Assembly (NCBI GenBank): GCA_021772615.1
Contig: JAJFLQ010000063.1
Span: 1 to 64,000 of the forward strand
Reading direction: 5' to 3'
DNA: 64,000 nt
Source: Verrucomicrobiota bacterium
GTDB lineage: Bacteria; Verrucomicrobiota; Lentisphaeria; JABSQK01; JAJFLO01
Position 1 is the first letter of the stretch. Each line of letters begins with the position of its first letter. The notes under the pieces are model-generated. The model was not told the origin of the DNA, did not search any database, and saw only the letters and a program-made list of their open reading frames with translations. Positions 38,288 to 47,415 of the stretch are shown one piece after another. A program made the position numbers and the translations under genes.

Positions 38288-38499
38288 GGGCTGCATCCAA
38301 TTTTGATTTCGATCTCGAACGGCTCAATCATTTCTGAGAATCAAACTGTTGTACAGCGGCCGACCACAGGCTCGCTGCACCAATGACAATCCGGCCGGAG
38401 ATTTAAGGCTAAACACCGCAGAAATCCGGATCGCGTCAAATGTTGGCAGACTAAATGCTATAACCCAGTCGTTAAAAGAAGAACTGGAGGACAACTATC

Positions 38500-38745
38500 A
38501 TGAAAGTCAGGAAGGAAGATCTAAAGAAGTGGTTAAAAGACGTAAAGGAATCAAATTATTTCATCGAACAGAGCCAAGGTAATCTCCTGATTTGGTTGTA
38601 CAAATCAGTAGACTGCAAGCGGCTGCGGACCTTTCCTTTTTCCTTCAAGGAAATAAACAAGCTCGGCGAGTTTCCGGCGAAGTATCTCGTGACGCACAAA
38701 AAGAAAGTCGACGAAGCGCCCTACTGGGAGCAGTTTCAGGGCTAG
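38500..38745 (+). CDS. Small Lys-rich protein of unknown function
   Basis: 81 residues, supported by a strong GGAGG site 10 bases before the ATG. Lys/Glu-rich ends surround an aromatic centre (LLIWLYKSVDCKRLRTFPF). No signal peptide or membrane helix. No family recognised. Confidence 0.55.
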   Translation: MKVRKEDLKKWLKDVKESNYFIEQSQGNLLIWLYKSVDCKRLRTFPFSFKEINKLGEFPAKYLVTHKKKVDEAPYWEQFQG

Positions 38746-38784
38746 GAACGCAAGGCCGACGTTCTCATCCGAACATGCATCGGT

Positions 38785-39132
38785 TCAATACCGCGTCATT
38801 TTGCTATCCACGACCCGCGCCCAGGCGTCTATCCCGCCTGATAGATTCTTCAACGTCGAAAATCCCTGAGTCCATAGATACTGAATGGCCTGCTGTGATC
38901 GCATGCCGTGGTGACAGTACACCACAATCTCGTTCGCGCGATATTCAGCGATCTCGTTCAGTCGCCCAGGCAATTCCCGGAGCGGTATTAGGTGCGCATG
39001 GTCCAGGTGGACGATTTCAAATTCCGCCGGCTCGCGAACGTCAAGAATCAAGCCGGAAAAGGTGCCCGCCTTGATACGGGCGTGCATCTCCTTCGGGCCG
39101 ACTTCACCGTTGTTGTCCTCATGTTTTTCCAT
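38785..39132 (-). CDS. Rhodanese-like domain protein
   Basis: 115 residues from the ATG at 39132, which has GAGG six bases upstream; in-frame starts further up lack this. Single-domain rhodanese: LILDVREPAEFEIVHLDHA, then the active-site loop with Cys in VVYCHHGMRSQQA, and FSTLKNLSGGIDAW. It carries sulfur as a persulfide on the cysteine; the acceptor is unknown. Faces the 81-residue gene. Confidence 0.88.
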   Translation of the reverse strand: MEKHEDNNGEVGPKEMHARIKAGTFSGLILDVREPAEFEIVHLDHAHLIPLRELPGRLNEIAEYRANEIVVYCHHGMRSQQAIQYLWTQGFSTLKNLSGGIDAWARVVDSKMTRY

Positions 39133-39320
39133 AGTGGCCTCAGTGTTCCGATTGGCATCCATACGCGAGGAAAAAAGCGTACTACTGAATACTGAACAAC
39201 GTAGCGTGGTTCCGTAGTCGTCGCCAGTCACACACACCAGACGCATCGTTGAAGCGCCGCCCCAGCCGAGCCGGTTGCACCGTCGTAAGTGGTGAGGCGG
39301 CGGCCGGCTTGCAGCGCACC

Positions 39321-40436
39321 TTACTCGCGGTTCTTCGGCAGTGGAAGCGTAATGATAAACGTTGTACCGCTCTTGCCGTCACTCTCTATGTGAATCGCGC
39401 CGTTATGTTCCTCTATGATTTCGCGTGTGATCTGCAGACCCAGACCGTGACCTGTATACTCTTTGAGCCCGTCAGCTGCCGTGAATATATTCTCCTGTTT
39501 CTCTTCCGACATGCCTGGACCATTGTCTTCAACGGCGATTTGCAGTTTGTCTTCCAATGCCCTGCAGCAAATAGTAATGATGCCGTTCTTTTGCAATACC
39601 TTCACAGCGTTTGAAATGAGGTTTAAAATCACGCGGCGGATTCTATCCGTGTCGACCGCAATACGACCCCCATATGCATTGGTTATCGTCAACGTGATGT
39701 CCTTGCTTTCGCAGAGCAGTTCGAGGTCCGGCCGGACATCTGCAAGGAATTCGTTCAAGACGATCGACTCCTTCACCAGTTTTGCCGGCACGCCGTGGAT
39801 GAGATCGATCACCTCGTGTATCATTACATTGATGCGTTCGGCTTGCGCGCAGATTGTGCGTGCATGACGATGAGCGCCTTCCACTGACGACGGCGTGTAG
39901 GGACTCGCGATGTCGCCGGCCGCCAGGATAATGACGCCGAGCGGCGACGCAATATCGTGTATGATCCGGGCGGTAGCCCGGCTGAAAAGGGCCTCATGCT
40001 CGAGTTTCAAGAGCTTGTTCTGGCGTTGCTGATAAGCCAGTTGGATCTTCACCGGGAGTATTTTCCATCCGTCCGCCACCTTGTCGACGAACGACAGCGA
40101 TCCCAATTCCATGGCATTGATTATGTTGGGTTTATCGCCGTACGCCGTCAACATCACAACCTCGATATCCGGGGTGTTGTCGCGGATGTGTTTGAGCACA
40201 TGAAATCCGGCCTCTCGATCTCTGCCGTACGGATTCGGCATATCGAGGTCAAGCACCGCGACATCGTATGCGCCGGGTCCGGCAGGTCCTCCGTTGTTTA
40301 TCAGATCAATTGCACCGTCGACGTCCGTAGCCGTGGTTACGTCGTATATACAATCTTTCTCGGTTCGCAAGTACTCTGATGTCGTTTCGACATCTTCATC
40401 GTCTACAATCAATACCCGGATCGCCTGGTCAATCAT
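39321..40436 (-). CDS. Receiver-histidine kinase hybrid
   Basis: 371 residues from the ATG that overlaps the sensor kinase stop (ATGA). N-terminal receiver (VLIVDDEDVETT, phospho-Asp in VAVLDLDMPNP, Lys in FVDKVADGW), then a dimerisation helix with a likely phospho-His in ARIIHDIASPLGVI, and HATPase_c (LNLISNAVKVLQKNG, VEDNGPGMSEE, GHGLGLQITREI). No membrane segment. The receiver-first layout suggests that it takes phosphate from the adjacent membrane kinase and passes it on, possibly to the NtrC-like protein of the cluster. Confidence 0.87.
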   Translation of the reverse strand: MIDQAIRVLIVDDEDVETTSEYLRTEKDCIYDVTTATDVDGAIDLINNGGPAGPGAYDVAVLDLDMPNPYGRDREAGFHVLKHIRDNTPDIEVVMLTAYGDKPNIINAMELGSLSFVDKVADGWKILPVKIQLAYQQRQNKLLKLEHEALFSRATARIIHDIASPLGVIILAAGDIASPYTPSSVEGAHRHARTICAQAERINVMIHEVIDLIHGVPAKLVKESIVLNEFLADVRPDLELLCESKDITLTITNAYGGRIAVDTDRIRRVILNLISNAVKVLQKNGIITICCRALEDKLQIAVEDNGPGMSEEKQENIFTAADGLKEYTGHGLGLQITREIIEEHNGAIHIESDGKSGTTFIITLPLPKNRE

Positions 40437-43400
40437 GATTGCCCTCCTTTGATTTCCGATGAAAATGGTATGGCGATGCGGAATTGTGCGCCACAACCGT
40501 GTTCTCCCGGTCCATCCTCGACAAGCTCCCCGCCCATGGCGCGGACAAATTTCCGTGCTATCGCCAGTCCGAGGCCGAAATGCCCTTCTCGAGCGTCGCC
40601 CTTCTTGTACGGGTCGAAGATTGACTCTTTCCTGTTCGGAGGAACACCGGGGCCGTCATCACTTATCGTGATCAGCACATAATCATTGTTCATGGATCGA
40701 ACTGGCGCTGTGTCCTTCGCGTAAGGCCCTGTAATGGCAATATATATCGAGCCGCCATCCTCCACGTGCGATGCTGCATTGTCGATGATCTCCTCGATAA
40801 CCGACAGAAACATCTTTGGGTCCATTCTGAGGAACTGCGGTGTGTTGTCATCACAAGTCGTTATCACCGTGATAATCGGATTTTCACTGGCAGCGGAGAG
40901 ATTCACTGCCTCGCTGATGATCGGGAGTGGGTCCACGCGCTCGAAGCACGGCTCTGGGGGCTTCGAGAATTTCAAGAACTCAACCGTAATGTCGGAGATG
41001 CGCCGGACGTGACCGGCCATCTTGGTGAGATGCCGCTCGAAATCGCTGCAGGCATCGTCGGCGTCTTTCGCCTTACGTCGGCAGAGTTCAATCAATCCTT
41101 GTAGTGAGAACGCGGGATTTTTCAGGCGGTGAGCGATTGTTGCCGCGATTGTGCCCCACGTCTGTGCCTCGATTCTAAGGCGTTTCTCCATCGCCTTGTG
41201 TTTGTCCAGCACGGTAAACGCTAACGACGCGATCAAATTCAGTACATTTTGCGACTCAAGATTAAACGCGTCATATGTGCTGGATTCGGCATTCAGCACG
41301 CCAATGGTGTAGCCGTCGCCTTTAATGGGAACAGCCATTTCCGATTTCACCGACGGGTCCATCTCGAGGTATTCGATATCGTTTGCCGTGTCGCCTGATG
41401 CCTGCGGATTGCCGGTGCGATACGCCCGTGTAATGATGCTGCGTTCCTCTATGGGCAATAACTCCGGCGGCGAGCCGGAGAGCGTCGAGGCGCACCCGCG
41501 AAGATGCAACGCGTCGCTTCCTGGTTCAGACAAATACAGACTGACGTGATCACATTTCAGCAGCAGCTTGGTCCACGTAACAATCTTGTGGAGAAGCTGC
41601 TTCAGGTTCTCCTGCCCGCTAACCTCGATCGCGAATTCGTAGAGGTCCCGTGTAATACGCAACTCATCCTTCTTCAGCTCCAGTGTATTGCGATGGTCCT
41701 CCTGTTCTTTCATCGCCAGCAGACGATCCATGATAATACCGGACAAATGAGCACCTTCGTTCAATACACGCAGCATGAAGTCTTCTTTCTTCCGCGGTTC
41801 GAAAAAATAGAGTGCGAAGCTGCCAATTACTTCGCCGGCGTCTGAATGGATCGGCTGCGACCAGCAGGATCGAATTCCGAGTCCCAATGCAACTTCTCGG
41901 ACCTTCAAATGGCAATCTTCATCCTCGAAATCTTCTACGAACTCTTGTCGTCCATAAAAAATAGCATTCGTGCAGGTCGCGATTCCCGGACCGACATCGA
42001 CACACTTGAGTTTCGTGTAGGCGTCCTGATTTAATTTCGTACCGGCATCAAAAATCGTTATCGATGGACATTCCTTGCTTCCCTCCATCACTTTTGCATC
42101 CACATGCGACGGTATCGCGAACTCAGGCAGTTGTTTCCATAGTTCGTCTTTGATCATCACCGCTGCGGCGAAATCCTGGTCCAGGTCGCGGTCTACGTGC
42201 AGCAGCACGTTGAACGTCTCCAACGGATTTGCGCGGCGGGCCAGGAGCTCAAGTACTTTGCTGCGCCAGCTGCCTATCAAATTCTGCTCCCTGAGTTCCT
42301 GTTCGGCGAATTTCCGATCGGATATGTCTTGAATGATACCCAGAGAGCCTCGGTGGCGACCGTGGTCATCGAACACCTGAACCGCACAATCGGACAGCCA
42401 GCGATTACTGCCATCTCGACATTTTACGCGTACATCCGTCTGCCATTCCTTGATCTGTTTCAACCGTGCCAGGCGCTCGGCCTCATCGCGAGTGAGGCCT
42501 TTGATCTCGCCGCGATGTACGGATTCCTGTATGATCTCATGCCAGCGTTTTTTCGAGAACTCGTATGCCGGATACCCGGTGATGTCTTCAATGTTATTTC
42601 CGACGAAACGATAATCATCGATAGCGTTGTCCAATTCGTAGGGCACGGCGCCCGCTTGAGCAATGGCACGGCGGTAGACGCGTTCGCGGTACTGAAGTCG
42701 GCGAAAGAGTTTAACATTGCGAACAGCCACGCAAAGCACCAGCACGCCAATAGCCGCCAGAGAGCATACGGTCAATGTCAGGTTTTCTGATAGGCCCGGG
42801 GCTGGACCGGCATACGGCAGCACAACTTCGATGATGCCGCCCACATCTCCTGCTACCCAATCGGCTTTTGGCGAGTCGGGGCGGTTGTTGTGGCAATTAA
42901 CACAACTCTCGCGCATGACATCCGCCACGGCAAAGCGAATGTTCGTACCGCGCCCTACCGGCTCGAATTCATAATAAGGAGTATCCGGATCGGCCAGTAT
43001 CTCGCGCCAGGCGCGTTCTGCGAACGCATCCGGAAGCGCAGACATGTGATCGCGGGTGGGGAAAGGATAAGGGCTGTAAAGGTTTGTCTTGACGTTAATC
43101 TCTTTACCTATCTCCGATGTCAGCGTAGCGGGTAATGGAATCGCATTATCGACGTCCTTGTGCTGGTGCGTGACCGTTACGTCATGGCCGTCCAGTTTCG
43201 ACAACACCTCATTCGTATAGAGCGTGCGGAATGCCGAGACCGCGTCGGTGTAAAGCTTGACATTGTCAACGACGTTCTGCCTGGCGGCAGTCATCAATTC
43301 GTGTTCGTTGTGAACCGCCTTCAGCAATAACCCCGTGATGAGCAAAAATGCTGCCGTTGTCGAAACAACAGGATTCACTATGATTTTTCCGAGCTGTTGG

Positions 43401-43450
43401 AGCATGTCATCGTCGCTTTCAAGTTCACGAAACAGATACGTCAATTTCAT
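40433..43450 (-). CDS. Haem-motif DUF3365-PAS-GAF-GAF sensor histidine kinase
   Basis: 1005 residues from the ATG at 43450 (GGGGGAAT seven bases upstream). Membrane helix at about 28-44, an extracytoplasmic DUF3365/Tll0287-like domain to about 215 with the CVNCH motif (Cys183, Cys186, His187) for covalent haem c, then a second helix at about 220-245. A PAS (VGNNIEDITGYPAYEFSKKRW) and PAC, two GAF-like domains (about 400-560 and 610-770), a phospho-His region (ATIAHRLKNPAFSLQGL) and HATPase_c (ISDDGPGVP, HFGLGLAIARK) follow. A haem-bound sensor for redox state, oxygen or NO is likely by family; GAFs may bind a second signal. Overlaps the next kinase gene by 4 bp. Confidence 0.88.
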   Translation of the reverse strand: MKLTYLFRELESDDDMLQQLGKIIVNPVVSTTAAFLLITGLLLKAVHNEHELMTAARQNVVDNVKLYTDAVSAFRTLYTNEVLSKLDGHDVTVTHQHKDVDNAIPLPATLTSEIGKEINVKTNLYSPYPFPTRDHMSALPDAFAERAWREILADPDTPYYEFEPVGRGTNIRFAVADVMRESCVNCHNNRPDSPKADWVAGDVGGIIEVVLPYAGPAPGLSENLTLTVCSLAAIGVLVLCVAVRNVKLFRRLQYRERVYRRAIAQAGAVPYELDNAIDDYRFVGNNIEDITGYPAYEFSKKRWHEIIQESVHRGEIKGLTRDEAERLARLKQIKEWQTDVRVKCRDGSNRWLSDCAVQVFDDHGRHRGSLGIIQDISDRKFAEQELREQNLIGSWRSKVLELLARRANPLETFNVLLHVDRDLDQDFAAAVMIKDELWKQLPEFAIPSHVDAKVMEGSKECPSITIFDAGTKLNQDAYTKLKCVDVGPGIATCTNAIFYGRQEFVEDFEDEDCHLKVREVALGLGIRSCWSQPIHSDAGEVIGSFALYFFEPRKKEDFMLRVLNEGAHLSGIIMDRLLAMKEQEDHRNTLELKKDELRITRDLYEFAIEVSGQENLKQLLHKIVTWTKLLLKCDHVSLYLSEPGSDALHLRGCASTLSGSPPELLPIEERSIITRAYRTGNPQASGDTANDIEYLEMDPSVKSEMAVPIKGDGYTIGVLNAESSTYDAFNLESQNVLNLIASLAFTVLDKHKAMEKRLRIEAQTWGTIAATIAHRLKNPAFSLQGLIELCRRKAKDADDACSDFERHLTKMAGHVRRISDITVEFLKFSKPPEPCFERVDPLPIISEAVNLSAASENPIITVITTCDDNTPQFLRMDPKMFLSVIEEIIDNAASHVEDGGSIYIAITGPYAKDTAPVRSMNNDYVLITISDDGPGVPPNRKESIFDPYKKGDAREGHFGLGLAIARKFVRAMGGELVEDGPGEHGCGAQFRIAIPFSSEIKGGQS

Positions 43451-43820
43451 ACAAATTCCCCCGGTTTCCACAACCTGACATGACGGCACCGCGCCAGATC
43501 GAATGGGCGCCTCGCATCCACTCTGGTTCCGTTGACCTGTGTACGCGGAACCAATCCGTCAGGTCCATAAATTCGCAACGTTGCAACTATCATCAGCATT
43601 TCGCTTGCCAACATCACAGAGCACCCTTCAACTGGCCATCTCTCGTGGCTCGACAGGCAGGATCGCGCGTTGCATTTCGATTGGGTAAGGCTTTCGCGCC
43701 GCAGTGTAACGGTATACCGTATGCGTGACCAGCGCAAAAAATGCGCAGCTCCAAGCCAAACTGCGAAATTTATGCGTAGCAGGTAGTCAATTTACTGCCA
43801 ATCGAATCCGGGGCAGGAGG
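43451..43820. other. Intergenic gap between NtrC-like gene and sensor kinase
   Basis: 370 bp with both neighbours on the minus strand. It should hold the kinase promoter. I looked for a sigma54 GG-N10-GC pattern on the minus strand and saw none that fits well. The short hairpin GCGCA-AAAAA-TGCGC at about 43731-43745 has no trailing T-run. Confidence 0.45.
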
Positions 43821-45179
43821 TCAGGTCGATTCGCCGTTAGACCTATACTTGGCCAGGCGCATTTGCAAGGAGCGCAAGGAGATGCCAAGCTGCCTTGCGG
43901 TGTGGGTGCGATTTCCACTATTTTCCGACAGCCGATCGAGAATTGCTACTTTCTCGATCTCGGCGAGCGTTTTCGGCGTGTCGCCCGAATCCAATGACGC
44001 AAGGACATGTGGCGTCAGGTCGTCGGGCTGTATCTCGTCACCGGCTGCGATAATGAGCGCCCGTTCCAGCTCGTTGCGCAATGCCCGGATATTGCCCGGC
44101 CAGTCGTGTCGGACGAGGCGGTCGCGTGTAGCCGGGGACAGCGTCTTCGGCCGGTTCTGATGTACTCGGCCCATCTCGTTCTGCAGACGTTGCAGGAGCA
44201 TATCGATCAGTTGGGGAATATCTTCCCGGCGCTCGCGCAGCGGCGGAATTGGAATCGGAAACGCATTTAGGCGGTGGAAGAGGTCTTCGCGGAACCGTCC
44301 GTTCTTCACCGCTTCCTGCAAGCACGTGTTGGTCGCTGCAATCACGCGAGTATCGATATGGATCTGTCGTGCACTGCCGACACGGACAATGCTGTGATCC
44401 TCCAGAACGCGCAGCAATGCCGGCTGCGTGTCAATTGTCATCTCACCAATTTCATCGAGAAAGATGGTTCCTCCATGTGCCAACTCGAATAGACCAAGTT
44501 TGCGTTTTACCGCGCCGGTGAACGCACCGGCCTCATGGCCGAATAGTGCAGATTCCAGCAACGTCGCCGGAAGTGCCGCGCAATTCACCGGCACGAATGG
44601 GCGCTCCCGCCGCGAACTGCGGCTGTGAATGTAGCGGGCCATTACTTCTTTGCCCACGCCCGTTTCACCGGTAAGCAAGACTGTTGTATCCCGCGTCGCC
44701 ACGCGATCCGCCAGGTGAATCACGCGACGCGACGCATCGCTGTGTGCAACCGGATCTACGGCCGGGCCACATTGGCCCATATCGGTCAATCGTAGACGCC
44801 GTTCCTTCCGCAGGTCTCGTTGCGAAATCACGGCGTTGACAGTAAATAGCAGCTCATCAGGATTGAGACGATTCTTTATCAGGTAATCAGCCGCGCCTGC
44901 CTTCAACGCCTCAAATCCCAATTGAAACGAGTTCAGCCCTGTCAGCAGCAAGACGGGAATTTCCTGCGCATGGGATTGTAGCCAGCGGGTCAACTCCAAT
45001 CCTGTTAATCCCGGCATAACCTGGTCTGTGATGACGAGGTCGAAACTGTCTTTCTGCAGGCGTTTCTGAGCGTCATGTCCATCGTGTGCCACAGTCACCT
45101 GATAGTGCGGCGCGAGTATCCCGGTGAGCATGTCGCGCTGGTCAGAATCATCGTCAACGAGCAAGATGCGGATTTTCAT
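43821..45179 (-). CDS. NtrC-family sigma54 response regulator
   Basis: 452 residues: receiver with phospho-Asp52 (VITDQVMPG), a sigma54 AAA+ domain with Walker A GETGVGKE, the sigma54 contact loop GAFTGAVKRKLG, Walker B GGTIFLDEIGEM and an arginine-finger region, and a C-terminal Fis-like helix-turn-helix (TARQLGISLRSLQMRLAKY). It remodels sigma54-RNA polymerase at distant promoters. The two kinase genes downstream on the strand are its likely partners. Confidence 0.93.
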   Translation of the reverse strand: MKIRILLVDDDSDQRDMLTGILAPHYQVTVAHDGHDAQKRLQKDSFDLVITDQVMPGLTGLELTRWLQSHAQEIPVLLLTGLNSFQLGFEALKAGAADYLIKNRLNPDELLFTVNAVISQRDLRKERRLRLTDMGQCGPAVDPVAHSDASRRVIHLADRVATRDTTVLLTGETGVGKEVMARYIHSRSSRRERPFVPVNCAALPATLLESALFGHEAGAFTGAVKRKLGLFELAHGGTIFLDEIGEMTIDTQPALLRVLEDHSIVRVGSARQIHIDTRVIAATNTCLQEAVKNGRFREDLFHRLNAFPIPIPPLRERREDIPQLIDMLLQRLQNEMGRVHQNRPKTLSPATRDRLVRHDWPGNIRALRNELERALIIAAGDEIQPDDLTPHVLASLDSGDTPKTLAEIEKVAILDRLSENSGNRTHTARQLGISLRSLQMRLAKYRSNGEST

Positions 45180-45442
45180 ATCATTCTTTCCTGATCATCA
45201 TGGATTTACGTTGTCGCCGTGATCGATCCGTCTGTCCACGGCGACGTTAGATATGTAATGCGCAATCTCTCATAATGCCACCCCAGGTGCAGCCAACATG
45301 TGTCCAATCGGCATCGCCGCGAGTACATTGCAACGATCCCCATGGTATTTCACTCGAATCATCGGGAATGCGGTGTAATCTTATGCTCGTGATCCGATGA
45401 CAACTTGCCGACTATCGGCAACAGCACAGGGAGACGCAAACG

Positions 45443-45766
45443 ATGGCGATACCAAAACGATTCAGAAAATTCACTGCGGACTATCCCGATGTCGCGGACG
45501 CGTATGCGTCACTCGGCGACGCCGTGCATCAGGCCGGACCGCTGGACGACAAGACGCGCGCATTGATCAAGCTGGCCGTCTCGACCGGCGCGCGCCTCCA
45601 GGGGGCTGTGCATTCGCACACACGAAAAGCCCGTGCAGCCGGCGCGACGGCAGAGGAATTGCGCCACGTGGTAATGCTGTCGCTGCCGACGATTGGACTA
45701 CCGTCTATGATGGCGGCACTCAGTTGGGTCGACGACATCCTTGAACCTGAGGACGATAATGCCTGA
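45443..45766 (+). CDS. Carboxymuconolactone decarboxylase-family protein without the Cys pair
   Basis: 107 residues, helical, of the CMD/AhpD fold: DDKTRALIKLAVSTGARL, then VHSHTRKARAAGATAEELRHVVML, TIGLPSMMAALSW. The CxxC usually found before the conserved His in AhpD-like members is replaced by LQGAV, so peroxidase-type thiol chemistry is unlikely. GGGAGAC ahead of the ATG is a good ribosome binding site. Overlaps moaD by 8 bp, hence co-translated with molybdopterin genes; the role there is unknown. Confidence 0.82.
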   Translation: MAIPKRFRKFTADYPDVADAYASLGDAVHQAGPLDDKTRALIKLAVSTGARLQGAVHSHTRKARAAGATAEELRHVVMLSLPTIGLPSMMAALSWVDDILEPEDDNA

Positions 45767-46028
45767 TCATACCAGGAAAGACGGAGCGAAAACCGTGGCG
45801 GTCGAGTACTTCGCCATATTTCGTGAGCGTCGCGGCTGCTCTTCGGAGACGGTCACGACGCACGCTGCCACTGCTGCGGGATTATACGCGGAATTGGCGG
45901 GAAGCTATGCTTTCCCTGCATCGAGGGATCATATTCGTGTCGCGATCAATCAAGAGTTTAAGGCGTGGGATACGGTCCTGGCCAACGATGACACCGTGGT
46001 CTTCATTCCGCCGGTGGCGGGAGGATAA
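45759..46028 (+). CDS. moaD: MoaD, molybdopterin synthase small subunit
   Basis: 89 residues, ubiquitin-like fold ending in the obligatory Gly-Gly (FIPPVAGG), where the sulfur is carried as a thiocarboxylate. The start ATG follows GAGGACGATA and overlaps the upstream stop. The pair MoaD-MoaE converts cyclic pyranopterin monophosphate to molybdopterin. moaE starts 2 bp after the stop. No MoeB-like activating enzyme lies in the window. Confidence 0.88.
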   Translation: MPDHTRKDGAKTVAVEYFAIFRERRGCSSETVTTHAATAAGLYAELAGSYAFPASRDHIRVAINQEFKAWDTVLANDDTVVFIPPVAGG

Positions 46029-46030
46029 TC

Positions 46031-46462
46031 ATGTTTCGTCTGTCCCCAAAGCCGTTCTCAATTAAGCCATTGCGTTACGATTTCCTCGATTCTGCAGCCG
46101 GTGCCTTTGCCACGTTCGAAGGCTGGGTACGCGAGACCAACGACGGCCGCGCGGTCGTTCGACTCGAGTACGAGGCGTATCCGGAAATGTCGGTCCGCGA
46201 AGGCAGCCGGATTCTCGACGAAACCCGCAAAGGCTTTGACATCATTCGGTGTGTCTGCGTGCATCGTACGGGCACTCTCGAGCTTGGCGATATCGCTGTG
46301 TGGATCGGTGTATGTGCCGCGCACCGCGGGCCGGCGTTTGATGCGTGCAGGCACATAATCGACGAGATCAAGTTGCTTGTGCCGATCTGGAAGAAGGAAT
46401 ACTATGCGGACGGTGATTCCGGGTGGGTTGGCCTCAATGGGCTGAGCTCCGGATCATGCTGA
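46031..46462 (+). CDS. moaE: MoaE, molybdopterin synthase large subunit
   Basis: 143 residues with family landmarks: GAFATFEGWVRETNDGRAVVRLEYEAYPEM, then CVCVHRTGTLELGDIAVWIGV, AHRGPAFDACRHIIDEIK and the catalytic Lys region PIWKKEYYADG. It forms a heterotetramer with MoaD. Follows moaD by 2 bp and overlaps the transporter gene by 7 bp. Confidence 0.93.
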   Translation: MFRLSPKPFSIKPLRYDFLDSAAGAFATFEGWVRETNDGRAVVRLEYEAYPEMSVREGSRILDETRKGFDIIRCVCVHRTGTLELGDIAVWIGVCAAHRGPAFDACRHIIDEIKLLVPIWKKEYYADGDSGWVGLNGLSSGSC

Positions 46463-47220
46463 TGCTGGCCCCGCTATTTTTTACGGTAGCGTTGGTGTAT
46501 TCCATGGTCGGTTTCGGCGGCGGCTCATCCTACATTGCGCTGCTGGTCATTTTCGACACACCGTATGAGCTTATTCCGATTGTGGCGCTGATTTGCAATA
46601 TTACCGTTGTCGCCGTTGGCAGCATGAACTTTATTCGCTCGCACCACGTGTGTTGGCCGTTGGTGTGGCCGTTTGTTGTTACGTCTGTTCCGGCGAGTTA
46701 TGTCGGCGGGCAGATTCCCGCAGAAAAAACGACGTTCCTGCTGGTTCTTGGCGTCGTGTTGCTCATTGCGGGCTGCAGGATGATATGGTGCGCAGATGCG
46801 CAGCATACGGCTGCGGCGGCACTGCGACCTCTCGTGATTCGAATTTGGGGCCCAGTTATCGGTGTCTTGTTGGGCCTGGTATCCGGATTTGTAGGTATCG
46901 GCGGCGGTATCTTTCTCGCACCCATCATGCATGCGTTCGGCTGGGGTAAGCCGAAACAGATCGCGGCCACGGCGAGTCTGTTCATCCTCGCGAATTCGGT
47001 TGCCGGGCTGGGCGGCCAGCTGCAAAAACACGGCGTGGCCCCGGAGCTGCCGGCATTCGCGTTGCTGCCCGTCGCCGTGCTCGTCGGCGGTTATCTCGGC
47101 AGCGGCATCGGCTCACGTCGTTTGAATCAGCGGCATATTGTGAAAATAACCGGTGTGGTGGTGCTCGCCGCAGCGGTAAGAATCCTATACACGCTGATGG
47201 TAGAAAGCACTCGGACGTAG
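46456..47220 (+). CDS. TauE/SafE-family sulfite exporter-like transporter
   Basis: 254 residues, about eight membrane helices in two similar halves. Each half opens with a glycine-rich motif (YSMVGFGGGSSYIALLVIF and VSGFVGIGGGIFLAPIM), the signature of the family. It moves sulfite, sulfonates or other organic anions, usually outward. The start ATG lies inside the end of moaE (7-bp overlap), so the two are coupled. Since molybdopterin serves sulfite oxidase, among others, a link through sulfur metabolism is possible but not shown. Confidence 0.85.
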   Translation: MLMLAPLFFTVALVYSMVGFGGGSSYIALLVIFDTPYELIPIVALICNITVVAVGSMNFIRSHHVCWPLVWPFVVTSVPASYVGGQIPAEKTTFLLVLGVVLLIAGCRMIWCADAQHTAAAALRPLVIRIWGPVIGVLLGLVSGFVGIGGGIFLAPIMHAFGWGKPKQIAATASLFILANSVAGLGGQLQKHGVAPELPAFALLPVAVLVGGYLGSGIGSRRLNQRHIVKITGVVVLAAAVRILYTLMVESTRT

Positions 47221-47415
47221 AACGCGAAACAAGGGGTTGGTTGATGAAGAATGCCAAACAAGATGACCAGGCTACTTGATCGGCCATTCTCCCTGAGAAC
47301 ACGACCATACCCCTACCTGGATAATTCATAATTCGATATTTATGTCCGTCTTCAATCCTGATCAAATGGTGTTGCACGTTTTCCCGAAACTTCCCTGAAC
47401 GTGCCGATACGCGCA

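Noticed and set aside
43447..43737. Minus-strand frame upstream of the sensor kinase
   Set aside because: Overlaps the kinase start and has no domain; more likely leader or promoter DNA.
43731..43745. Hairpin GCGCA-AAAAA-TGCGC as a terminator
   Set aside because: Only five base pairs and no T-run after the stem on the minus strand.
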